This document shows, in pieces, positions 17,189 to 25,254 of a stretch of DNA of 64,000 nt; the first letter of the stretch is position 1, and every line of letters starts with the position of its first letter. A program made the position numbers and the translations under genes. The stretch comes from Nocardia amamiensis (GTDB lineage: Bacteria > Actinomycetota > Actinomycetes > Mycobacteriales > Mycobacteriaceae): the NCBI RefSeq assembly GCF_015477605.1, contig NZ_JADLQX010000003.1, positions 350,693 through 414,692 of the forward strand, in the 5' to 3' direction. The notes beneath the pieces are model-generated. The model had not been told where the DNA came from and did no database searches. It worked only from the letters and a program-made list of their open reading frames with translations.

Positions 17189-18835
17189 ATGAACGACAGC
17201 TCTCTGCTCTGGGACGACGGTGCGCTCGTCACCATCGACCAGCGCGGACTGCCGCACGAGGTGCGCGAACTGCGGCTGAGCACGGTCGATCAGGTCATCG
17301 ACGCGATCAGGACGCTGGCTGTTCGCGGCGCGCCGGCTATCGGCATCGCGGGGGCATTCGGCGTGGTCATCGCCACCGCCGTGCACACCGTCGAGGGCGT
17401 GGTGGACGAGGCCGCGGTGCAGGCCGAGGCGGATCGGATCGCCGCTGCCCGCCCCACCGCCGTCAACCTGGCCTGGGCGGTGCGGCGAGTCCGGCAGAAG
17501 GTGGCCGAGGGCGCGGACGCGGTACTCGCCGAGACGCTCGACATGCTGGCCGAGGACGGCCGGGTCAACCGGGCGGCCGCCACCAACGCCGCCGACCTGG
17601 TGCAGGGGCTTTGTCCGGACCGGCCGCTGCGGGTGCTCACACACTGCAACACCGGCAGGCTCGCGACCAGCGCGTTCGGCACTGCCATCGGCACGCTGCG
17701 GGTGCTGTCCGAGCGCGGCGCGATCGAGCAGGTGCTGGTCGACGAGACCCGCCCCCTGTTGCAGGGCGCGCGCTTGACCACCTGGGAACTGGCCGAAGCG
17801 GGCATCCCGCACCGGCTGACCATCGACTCCGCGGCCGCGTGGGCGATGGCGACCGGGCAGGTCGACTGTGTGCTGGTGGGCGCCGACCGGGTCACCGCCA
17901 ACGGCGACGTCGCCAACAAGATCGGCACCTACGGTCTCGCACTGGCCGCCCGGCACCACGGCATCCCGTTCGTCGTGGTCGCCCCGGAGTCGACCCGGGA
18001 CGCGGATATGACCACCGGCCGCGAGATCGTCGTGGAGGAACGTGCGGCACACGAGGTCACCGGATTCGGCGGTACGGCAACGGCTCCCGCGCAGACCGAG
18101 GTCTTCAACCCGGCGTTCGACGTGACGCCGGGTGAGCTGGTGACCGCGGTGGTCACGGAGAACGGCGTGGTACACCGCAATGATCCTTCCCACGGCGCGG
18201 CAATCGCGGACATCGCCAGAGAGCTCTACCGGCGCGGATGGATGCCCGGCACGGCGGGCAATATCTCAGTGCGCACCGACGCGAACGCCGTCGTCACCGG
18301 CAGCGGGCTGTCCAAAGGCGAACTCACCGAACGCGACATGGTGACCGTGCGGGTCGCGGATTCGGCGCCGGTGTCCGGCCAGGAACGCAAACCGTCGGCC
18401 GAGACCACGATTCACACCGCCGTCTACCGCACCCGCTCCGCCCAGGCTGTGGTCCACATCCACCCGCCTTTCGCGACCGCATTGGCCACCCGCTCGGCGG
18501 TGCCGGGCGCGCTGACCACTCTTCGGATCACCGACTACGAGCTGATCAAAGGGCTCGGCGGCGCCGATCCGGCCGTCGCGGACATCCCGGTCTTCCCGAA
18601 CTGGCCCGACGTGCCGCGCATCGGCGCGGACATCGAGCGCTACCTCCTCGACCACCCCGACGCTCTCCCGGTCCTGTTCATCGCCGGGCACGGGATAACC
18701 GCGTGGGGGGATAATCTGCCCCAGGCGCGCGATCGCGCCGAATGTCTGGAAGCGTTGTGCGAGCTGGTGTCCCGCATCGGCAGTCCCGCGGCGTTCGGTG
18801 CCCGCGACGACATTCTCGAGATTGGACTGACATGA
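17189..18835 (+). CDS. MtnA-MtnB fusion: methylthioribose-1-phosphate isomerase / methylthioribulose-1-phosphate dehydratase
   Basis: A 548-residue bifunctional enzyme of methionine salvage. The MtnA half (about residues 1-335) has RTLAVRGAPAIGIAGA, the catalytic-cysteine segment THCNTGRLAT and the catalytic-aspartate segment VGADRVTANGDVANKIGTYG. The MtnB half (about 340-548) is a class II aldolase fold with GTAGNISVR, the Zn-ligand pair VHIHPP and a later GHGITAWG. Isomerase and dehydratase catalyse consecutive steps, so the fusion gives direct passage of methylthioribulose-1-phosphate. ATG 17189 is better spaced from GAAGGA than ATG 17180. The stop overlaps mtnD by 4 bp. Confidence 0.93.
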   Translation: MNDSSLLWDDGALVTIDQRGLPHEVRELRLSTVDQVIDAIRTLAVRGAPAIGIAGAFGVVIATAVHTVEGVVDEAAVQAEADRIAAARPTAVNLAWAVRRVRQKVAEGADAVLAETLDMLAEDGRVNRAAATNAADLVQGLCPDRPLRVLTHCNTGRLATSAFGTAIGTLRVLSERGAIEQVLVDETRPLLQGARLTTWELAEAGIPHRLTIDSAAAWAMATGQVDCVLVGADRVTANGDVANKIGTYGLALAARHHGIPFVVVAPESTRDADMTTGREIVVEERAAHEVTGFGGTATAPAQTEVFNPAFDVTPGELVTAVVTENGVVHRNDPSHGAAIADIARELYRRGWMPGTAGNISVRTDANAVVTGSGLSKGELTERDMVTVRVADSAPVSGQERKPSAETTIHTAVYRTRSAQAVVHIHPPFATALATRSAVPGALTTLRITDYELIKGLGGADPAVADIPVFPNWPDVPRIGADIERYLLDHPDALPVLFIAGHGITAWGDNLPQARDRAECLEALCELVSRIGSPAAFGARDDILEIGLT

Positions 18836-19407
18836 CCCTGCTGCAGGTGATGGCCGCCGAAAACCCGGCCGACGTGCGCGTCCGCACCACCGACGACGAA
18901 GTGATCGGCACCGAACTGGCCCGGCACGGCATCACGTTCGGCCGCTGGCCGGTGGTCGAGAACGCCGCGTCCGTGTCCTCCGACGACCTGCTCGCGCACT
19001 ACGCGAGCAACGTGGCCGAGCTGAACGAGTCCGGCCGCTACAAGCACATCGACATCGCCCGCATCCACCCCGACGACGCCGACCCGAACTGGCCGGAGAT
19101 CGCCAAGGGCGCGCGCGGGAAGTTCCTCGACGAGCACCGGCACGCCGAGGACGAGGTGCGCTTCTTCGCCGCCGGACGCGGCTGCTTCTACCTGCATCTG
19201 GGCCATGAGGTCCTGGCCGTGGTCTGCGAAGGCGGCGACCTGCTCTCCGTGCCCGCGGGCACGCTGCACTGGTTCGACATGGGCCAGCGCCCCGATTTCA
19301 TCGCCATCCGCTTCTTCGAGGAGGAGGACGGCTGGGTCGGCGACTTCACCGGCGACAAGATCAGCGCGGGCTTCCCCACCCTCGACGAGCTGCTGACCGC
19401 GCCGTGA
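18832..19407 (+). CDS. mtnD: Acireductone dioxygenase
   Basis: A 191-residue cupin with the ARD metal site: EHRHAEDEVRFF supplies two His and one Glu, and the later GTLHWFDMG supplies the third His. With Fe2+ it converts acireductone to 2-keto-4-methylthiobutyrate and formate, the last oxidative step of methionine salvage. The ATG overlaps the stop of the mtnA-mtnB gene (ATGA), and its own end overlaps mtnC by 4 bp, so the three genes form one coupled operon. Confidence 0.93.
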   Translation: MTLLQVMAAENPADVRVRTTDDEVIGTELARHGITFGRWPVVENAASVSSDDLLAHYASNVAELNESGRYKHIDIARIHPDDADPNWPEIAKGARGKFLDEHRHAEDEVRFFAAGRGCFYLHLGHEVLAVVCEGGDLLSVPAGTLHWFDMGQRPDFIAIRFFEEEDGWVGDFTGDKISAGFPTLDELLTAP

Positions 19408-20096
19408 CCGGCGCAATAGTCCTCGACATCGAAGGCACCACCAGCCCCACCGCGGCGGTCCGCGAAGACCTGTACGGCTACACCCGGCAACGGCTTCCGG
19501 CGTGGCTGGCCGAGAACAGCTCCACCGCCGCCGCACCCGTGCTGGCCGCGACCAGAGATCTGGCCGAGCGACCGGACGCCGACCCCGCCGAGGTCGCCGC
19601 GATCCTGCGCGAATGGCTGGACTCGGACGTGAAGGCCGAGCCGCTCAAGGCCGCCCAGGGCCTCATCTGCGCGGAGGGTTTCCGCAATGGAGCGCTGCAC
19701 GGTGAATTCTTCCCCGATGTGCCGCCCGCCCTCGCCGCGTGGCATGCCGCGGGCTTCGCGCTGTATGTCTACTCTTCGGGATCGGTTCGTAATCAACAGG
19801 ATTGGTTCGCCTTCGCGCGCGGCGGCAGCCTGTCCGGTCTGATCAGCGGGTACTTCGATCTGTCGACGGCGGGCGGCAAACGCGAATCCTCGTCGTACGC
19901 AAAGATCGCGAGCGCCATCGGCGTACCCTCCGAGCGCATCCTCTTCCTGTCCGACCACCCGGACGAACTCGACGCCGCCGTCGCCGCGGGCTGGCGCGCG
20001 GTCGGGCTGGCCCGCCCGGGCGAACCCAATCCGGCACGGCCACCGCACCATTGGGTCGACACGTTCGCCGACATCACTCCCGCCGACCGACTCTGA
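19404..20096 (+). CDS. mtnC: Enolase-phosphatase E1
   Basis: A 230-residue HAD-superfamily enzyme with motif I in the MtnC form (VLDIEGTTSP), motif II YSSGSVRNQQ, the KRESSSYAKIA lysine helix and motif IV FLSDHPDELDAA. It enolises and dephosphorylates 2,3-diketo-5-methylthiopentyl-1-phosphate to acireductone, feeding MtnD. The GTG start overlaps the mtnD stop. MtnN/MtnP and the kinase are not in this window, so entry into the pathway must be encoded elsewhere. Confidence 0.93.
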   Translation: MTGAIVLDIEGTTSPTAAVREDLYGYTRQRLPAWLAENSSTAAAPVLAATRDLAERPDADPAEVAAILREWLDSDVKAEPLKAAQGLICAEGFRNGALHGEFFPDVPPALAAWHAAGFALYVYSSGSVRNQQDWFAFARGGSLSGLISGYFDLSTAGGKRESSSYAKIASAIGVPSERILFLSDHPDELDAAVAAGWRAVGLARPGEPNPARPPHHWVDTFADITPADRL

Positions 20097-20378
20097 CTGC
20101 GGCGCGGGCTCCCATCGCGCCAGCGCCAGCAATTTCGCAATACCTTGCATCTCGGCAGTGTCACTCAGTCCGCGGGCGGCTCAGCGATCTGCTTGCGGTC
20201 TGGTCGTCGCAGAGCCCGGGTCGGACGCTGGCCAGGTCGAGATCGGCACCGCCAGCCGGATGCCGCCTTCGTCGAGCGCAGCGGGGGCCTGGGTCGCCGG
20301 ACGAAGGCCATCGGAGCTGTATTTTGAGCGTCATAACTGTGATGGAAATCGAGGTCGACATCGGCCGGGTCGAACGGC
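20097..20378. other. 282-bp region without a convincing gene; possible decayed coding sequence
   Basis: Downstream of mtnC the codon pattern is lost. One minus-strand frame reads protein-like over about 35 residues (with DEGGIRLAVPISTW and a stop near 20190) but has in-frame stops upstream and no start. It may be the tail of a lost gene. No hairpin terminator stands out. Confidence 0.4.
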
Positions 20379-20519
20379 GTGACCAAATCCGGGAGAGCGG
20401 CTGCGGATGTGGTTGGACAACGAGGTACTCGGCAACTTCGGGCGCGAGCCGGTCGCGAACTCGAAGATCGAATTAATCTGTTCACCACCTATACCGCGCA
20501 GACCCACAGCAAGGAGTAA
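20379..20519 (+). CDS. Small reading frame before the LOG-like gene
   Basis: A 46-codon frame from GTG 20379 to TAA 20517-20519. The end (GRELEDRINLFTTYTAQTHS) looks protein-like, and the stop lies inside the ribosome site of the next gene (AAGGAG), which suggests coupling. The upstream part is poor and could be a truncated N-terminus. It is unrecognised: either a small coupled protein or the 3' remnant of a longer gene. Confidence 0.33.
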   Translation: MTKSGRAAADVVGQRGTRQLRARAGRELEDRINLFTTYTAQTHSKE

Positions 20520-20521
20520 CC

Positions 20522-20995
20522 GTGCCGCCAGTACAGGTAGCGGTCTGCGGTCCTCGGCACTGCACCGACACCGACGAAGCGAACGCTCGGGAGGTGGGAC
20601 GACTGCTGGCCGAGGCAGGCGCAACCGTACTGTGCGGTGGCGGAACCGGCGTCATGGCCGCAGTCGCCGAAGGTGCCGCCAAGGCAGACGGCCTGGTCAT
20701 CGGTGTTCGCCCCGACGCCAACCGGGAGGGAATTTGCGATGGTCTCTCCGCTGTGCTGTACACCAACATGGGTGAGGCCCGTAACGCCATCCTGATCTGG
20801 TCGGCCGACGCCGTGATCATCATCGGGGGTTCATGGGGCACCCTGTCGGAACTCGCACTCGCCAATCGCCGGGGTGGCGTGCCGGTCGTCTCCCTCGGCG
20901 GGTGGCAGCTACTGGACGCTGACGGCAACCCTGTCATCGCGTCAAAGGTCGTCGAAAGCCCGAAGGAAGCAGTGAGTATCGCGTTGGCAGGCTGA
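20522..20995 (+). CDS. LOG/SLOG-type nucleotide-binding protein (TIGR00725-like)
   Basis: A 157-residue Rossmann-like protein of the lysine-decarboxylase-like (SLOG) group. It has VAVCGPRHC at the first strand, CGGGTGVMAAVAEGA at the phosphate loop, and the glycine-rich GGSWGTLSELALA segment that corresponds to the LOG PGGxGTxxE motif. Relatives include cytokinin-activating phosphoribohydrolases and nucleotide-sensing SLOG proteins. The substrate of this short form is unknown. The GTG start has a good AAGGAG 8 bp upstream. Confidence 0.83.
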   Translation: MPPVQVAVCGPRHCTDTDEANAREVGRLLAEAGATVLCGGGTGVMAAVAEGAAKADGLVIGVRPDANREGICDGLSAVLYTNMGEARNAILIWSADAVIIIGGSWGTLSELALANRRGGVPVVSLGGWQLLDADGNPVIASKVVESPKEAVSIALAG

Positions 20996-21478
20996 TCGTC
21001 TCCACCGCTCGTCCTGGGTCACGCAACTCGGGTGGGCCTGAATCGCCTTGGTCGAGCCTATGCCTTCCTTATGCCGTTCCCGTTATGGCAAACTATCCGC
21101 GAATTGTGATCCAGGCAACTGAATGCGTCCAGGAAAGCGCTACGGAAGCGGCCGGAAACAAGGAGAACCGGCACCGTCGAGGTCTGTTCAGTTGTGTTAA
21201 CAAATGTAAAGCGCGAGAGAACCGGTCGTTTCCAAAGCATCACCGACCCTGCAGTAACTAACCGCCCCCGAGTCGCTTTTGACCAGGTCATCGAGCATCC
21301 GCCCTGGTCGACCCGCCCGGCGCGCCTCGTCCGCACCGCGGCACCGTGACCACCACGTTGCGGCGATCTCACAACTCACCACGCGCTCGAATGGGCTGTG
21401 AGAGAGTTGTTTGGCGAGCCGTCGACGTCTCCTTACCCTCGACACATCAGCCCGATTTAACAGCTCGAAGGGGACGTC
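20996..21478. other. 483-bp leader of the nar operon, no gene seen
   Basis: Below-average GC and no coding pattern. This should hold the narG promoter and any nitrate or oxygen control sites. An 8-bp palindrome TGTTAACA sits in a TTGTGTTAACAAA context near 21192-21204. A single GTGAC half-site near 21344 lacks a good partner, so I do not call a GlnR box. I found no DosR-like box. Confidence 0.5.
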
Positions 21479-24400
21479 GTGGTTAATTCGCGTACCCAGG
21501 GTCGCGGACCCTCCGCCCCGGCCGCCGACGCCGGGGACGCCCTCCTGCGGCTGGGGAAATATTTCCACCGGGGCGAGGTGTCGTCCGACCAGCGGACGCT
21601 GCACAAGGTCGGCGGTCGCAGTGCCGACGAGTTCTACCGGGACCGCTGGTCGCACGACAAGGTGGTGCGCTCGACGCACGGCGTGAACTGCACGGGGTCG
21701 TGCTCGTGGAAGATCTACGTCAAAGACGGTGTGATCACCTGGGAGTCGCAGCAGACCGACTACCCGTCCGTCGGCGCCGACAAGCCGGAGTACGAGCCCC
21801 GCGGCTGTCCGCGCGGCGCGTCCTTCTCCTGGTACACCTACTCGCCCGCCCGGGTTCGCTACCCCTATGTGCGCGGCACGCTGCTGGAGTTGTACCGGGA
21901 AGCCAAGTCCCGGCTCAAGGACCCGGTGCTGGCCTGGGGCGAGATCGTCGAAGACCCTGATAAGGCGCGCAGCTACAAGGCCGCACGCGGCAAGGGCGGA
22001 TTCGTCCGCGCCGAGTGGTGGGAGGCAGCCGAAATCGCCGCCGCCGCACACGTTTACACGATCAAGCAGTACGGACCGGACCGCGTCGCCGGTTTCTCGC
22101 CGATTCCGGCCATGTCGATGGTCAGCCATGCCGTCGGCGCCCGGTTCATCTCCCTGCTCGGCGGCTCCATGCTGTCGTTCTACGACTGGTACGCCGACCT
22201 GCCGGTGGCCTCGCCGCAGGTGTTCGGCGACCAGACCGACGTGCCGGAGTCCGCGGACTGGTTCGACGCCGGCTACCTCATCATGTGGGGTTCGAACGTG
22301 CCGGTGACCCGGACGCCGGACGCGCACTACATGACCGAGGCGCGCTACCGCGGCCAGAAGGTGGTGGTGGTCTCCCCCGACTACGCCGACAACACCAAGT
22401 TCGCCGACGAGTGGGTGCCCGCGCGTCCCGGCACCGACGCCGCCCTGGCCATGGCGATGGGCCACGTGGTGCTCGACGAGTTCTTCGTCAAGAAATCGAC
22501 GCCGCGATTCCTCGACTACGTCAAGCGCTACACCGATCTGCCGTTCCTCATCACGCTGGACGAGCGCGACGGGTCGTACGTGCCCGGAAAGTTCCTCACC
22601 GCCGCCGATCTCGGCCACACCGGGGAGAACGTGCAGTTCCAGACGGTGCTGCTGAATGGCGAGGCGCAGCCGGTGGTGCCCAACGGGTCGCTCGGCCATC
22701 GCTTCGGCGAAGCGGGCGCGGGCAAGTGGAACCTCGATCTCGGGGACGTCGATCCCCTGCTGACTCTGTACGGCCGCACCGACGACGCTGCGGCCGTGCA
22801 GGTACCCCGCTTCGACAGTGACACCCCGGGCGTCCTCACCCGCGGTGTGCCGACCACGACGGTCGCGGGCAGGCTCGTCACCACGGTCTTCGATCTGCTG
22901 CTGGCTCAGTACGGCGTCGGCCGTGACGGCCTGCCCGGCACCTGGCCGAGCGGCTACGACGACGCGTCCGAGCCCTACACCCCGGCCTGGCAGGAGGCCA
23001 TCACCGGCGTGCCCGCCGTGCAGGCCGAGCGCATCGCGCGGGAGTTCGCCGACAACGCCGACCGCTCCGGCGGCCGCTCGATGATCCTGATGGGCGCGGG
23101 CACCAACCACTGGTTCCACTCCGACCAGATCTACCGCGCGTTCTTCACCCTGACCCTGCTCACCGGCTGCCAGGGCGTGAACGGCGGCGGCTGGGCGCAT
23201 TACGTCGGTCAGGAGAAGTGCCGCCCGGTCACCGGCTGGTCCACGCTGGCCTTCGGGCTGGACTGGCAGCGCCCGCCGCGGCAGATGCAGGGCACGGTGT
23301 TCTGGTATCTGACCAACGACCAGTGGCGCTACGACCCGTTCACCGCGGAGTCGTTCGCCTCGCCGCTGGGCGCCGGGAAGTTCGCCGGTCGCACGGCCGC
23401 CGACAATATCGCGCTGGCCACCCGGCTGGGCTGGATGCCGAGCTACCCCACCTTCGACCGCAATCCGCTGGACCTGGTGGACGAGGCCGAGGCCGAGGGC
23501 AAGACAGCGCCCGAGCACGTGGTGGCCGGGCTGAAGTCCGGTGACCTGCGGTTCGCCTGCGAGGACCCGGACGCGCCGGAGAACTTCCCACGCTGCCTGA
23601 CCGTGTGGCGGGCGAACCTGCTCGGCTCCTCCGGCAAGGGCAACGAGTACTTCCAGCGCCACCTGCTCGGCGCCGACTCCAACTTGCAGACCACCGACGC
23701 CACCGGCGTCCGGCCGCAAGAGCTGAACTGGCGCGAGACCGCCGCCACCGGCAAACTCGATCTGCTGCTGTCGCTGGACTTCCGGATGACCAGCACCACG
23801 CTGTTCTCCGACATCGTGCTGCCCGCCGCCACCTGGTACGAGAAGCACGACCTGTCCTCCACCGACATGCACCCGTTCGTGCACGCCTTCTCCCCGGCCA
23901 TCTCGCCGCCGTGGGAGGCGAAGACCGACTTCGACGCCTTCCACCGGATCGCGCGCGGCTTCTCCTGGATGGCCGAGAAGCACCTGGGCAAGCGCAAGGA
24001 CATCGTGGCCGTGCCGCTGCAGCACGATTCGCCGGACGCGACCGCGCAGGCGGGCGGGCGTGTGCTGGACTGGAAAGCCGGTGAGTGCGAACCGATTCCG
24101 GGCAAGACCATGCCGAAGCTGGTGGTCGTCGAACGCGACTACCCGAAGCTCGCGGAGAAGATGGCCGCGCTCGGGCCGCTGATCGACACGCTCGGCGTCA
24201 CCACCAAGGGCGTCACCACCTACCCCGACCAGGAGGTCGAGTACCTCGCCGGGGTGAACGGCACCGTGGTGTCCGGCGTCGCGCAGGGACGCCCGTCGCT
24301 GGCCAAGGACACGCACGCGGCCGAGGCGATCCTCGCGCTGTCGGGCACCACCAACGGCAGGCTCGCGGTGGAGGGCTTCCACGCGCTGGAACGCCGCACC

Positions 24401-25189
24401 GGCACCAAGCTGGCCGACCTGGCCGCCGAGCACGAGGGCAAGCGAATCTCCTTCGCCGACACCCAGGCTCGCCCGGTACCGGTGATCACCTCGCCGGAAT
24501 GGTCGGGCAGCGAGACCGGCGGACGCAGGTACTCGCCGTTCACCATCAACACCGAACGGCTCAAGCCCTGGCACACGCTGACCGGGCGGCAGCACTTCTA
24601 CCTCGACCACGACTGGATGATCGAACTCGGCGAGCAGCTGCCGATCTTCCGTCCGCCCCTGGACATGACGGCGTTGTTCCGCGAGCCGTCGGTGGGCGAG
24701 GTCGGCGAGCGGGGCGTCACCGTGCGCTACCTGACGCCGCACTCGAAGTGGTCGATCCACTCCGCCTACCAGGACAACCTGCACATGCTGACGCTCTCCC
24801 GCGGCGGGCAGACGATCTGGATGTCCGACCGCGACGCCGCGAAGATCGGTGTGGCCGACAACGACTGGATCGAGGCGATCAACCGCAACGGCATCGTGGT
24901 CGCCCGCGCCATCGTCAGCCACCGGATGCCGGAGGGCACGGTGTTCATGTACCACGCCCAGGACCGGGCGGTGGACGTGCCGCGCATCGAGGGCATCGGC
25001 GAGGACACCAAGGGCCGCGGCAAGCGCGGCGGCATCCACAACGCGCTCACCCGCATCATGATCAAGCCCTCGCATCTCATCGGCGGCTACGCGCAGCAGT
25101 CCTTCGCGTTGAACTACCACGGCCCCACCGGAAATCAGCGCGACGAAGTCACGACGATCCGCAAGCGGTCGCAGGAAGTGGAGTACTGA
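21479..25189 (+). CDS. narG: Respiratory nitrate reductase alpha subunit
   Basis: A 1236-residue Mo-bis-MGD catalytic subunit. The N-terminal FS0 [4Fe-4S] ligands lie in STHGVNCTGSCSW (His plus Cys residues), with the last Cys in EPRGCPRGASF; the Mo-coordinating Asp is expected in SFYDWYADLP. The rest follows the NarG family to the C-terminal domain (VPRIEGIGEDTKGRGKRGGI). No Tat signal is apparent, as usual for cytoplasm-facing NarG. The start is a GTG 4 bp after GAAGGGGAC. It is the first gene of narGHJI. Its last 45 bp are partly duplicated before narH. Confidence 0.95.
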   Translation: MVNSRTQGRGPSAPAADAGDALLRLGKYFHRGEVSSDQRTLHKVGGRSADEFYRDRWSHDKVVRSTHGVNCTGSCSWKIYVKDGVITWESQQTDYPSVGADKPEYEPRGCPRGASFSWYTYSPARVRYPYVRGTLLELYREAKSRLKDPVLAWGEIVEDPDKARSYKAARGKGGFVRAEWWEAAEIAAAAHVYTIKQYGPDRVAGFSPIPAMSMVSHAVGARFISLLGGSMLSFYDWYADLPVASPQVFGDQTDVPESADWFDAGYLIMWGSNVPVTRTPDAHYMTEARYRGQKVVVVSPDYADNTKFADEWVPARPGTDAALAMAMGHVVLDEFFVKKSTPRFLDYVKRYTDLPFLITLDERDGSYVPGKFLTAADLGHTGENVQFQTVLLNGEAQPVVPNGSLGHRFGEAGAGKWNLDLGDVDPLLTLYGRTDDAAAVQVPRFDSDTPGVLTRGVPTTTVAGRLVTTVFDLLLAQYGVGRDGLPGTWPSGYDDASEPYTPAWQEAITGVPAVQAERIAREFADNADRSGGRSMILMGAGTNHWFHSDQIYRAFFTLTLLTGCQGVNGGGWAHYVGQEKCRPVTGWSTLAFGLDWQRPPRQMQGTVFWYLTNDQWRYDPFTAESFASPLGAGKFAGRTAADNIALATRLGWMPSYPTFDRNPLDLVDEAEAEGKTAPEHVVAGLKSGDLRFACEDPDAPENFPRCLTVWRANLLGSSGKGNEYFQRHLLGADSNLQTTDATGVRPQELNWRETAATGKLDLLLSLDFRMTSTTLFSDIVLPAATWYEKHDLSSTDMHPFVHAFSPAISPPWEAKTDFDAFHRIARGFSWMAEKHLGKRKDIVAVPLQHDSPDATAQAGGRVLDWKAGECEPIPGKTMPKLVVVERDYPKLAEKMAALGPLIDTLGVTTKGVTTYPDQEVEYLAGVNGTVVSGVAQGRPSLAKDTHAAEAILALSGTTNGRLAVEGFHALERRTGTKLADLAAEHEGKRISFADTQARPVPVITSPEWSGSETGGRRYSPFTINTERLKPWHTLTGRQHFYLDHDWMIELGEQLPIFRPPLDMTALFREPSVGEVGERGVTVRYLTPHSKWSIHSAYQDNLHMLTLSRGGQTIWMSDRDAAKIGVADNDWIEAINRNGIVVARAIVSHRMPEGTVFMYHAQDRAVDVPRIEGIGEDTKGRGKRGGIHNALTRIMIKPSHLIGGYAQQSFALNYHGPTGNQRDEVTTIRKRSQEVEY

Positions 25190-25254
25190 CATGAGCCCGA
25201 CGAGGTCACGACGCTCTGTCCGTAGACGGCCGCAGGAAGTGGAGTACTGACATG
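25141..25254 (+). repeat. Tandem duplication of the narG 3' end with a 19-residue mini-frame
   Basis: The last codons of narG plus the ATG context (25141-25193) are repeated in diverged form at 25198-25254. Both copies share CGACGA(A/G)GTCACGACG, then GCAGGAAGTGGAGTACTGAC and ATG. The second copy forms a complete 19-codon frame (25191-25250) ending RRPQEVEY, the same end as NarG, and its stop is 1 bp before the narH ATG. The duplication therefore also copies the stop/ribosome-site/start junction. Confidence 0.8.

Noticed and set aside
20996..21478. GlnR or DosR box before narG
   Set aside because: Only isolated half-sites such as GTGAC are present, without a properly spaced partner, and no DosR-like palindrome was seen.
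21197..25192. A 4-kb open frame antisense to narG, and similar long minus-strand frames elsewhere (for example antisense to the 41-43 kb gene)
   Set aside because: The sense frame encodes the recognised protein; the antisense frames are a by-product of high GC with G/C third positions and contain no domain.
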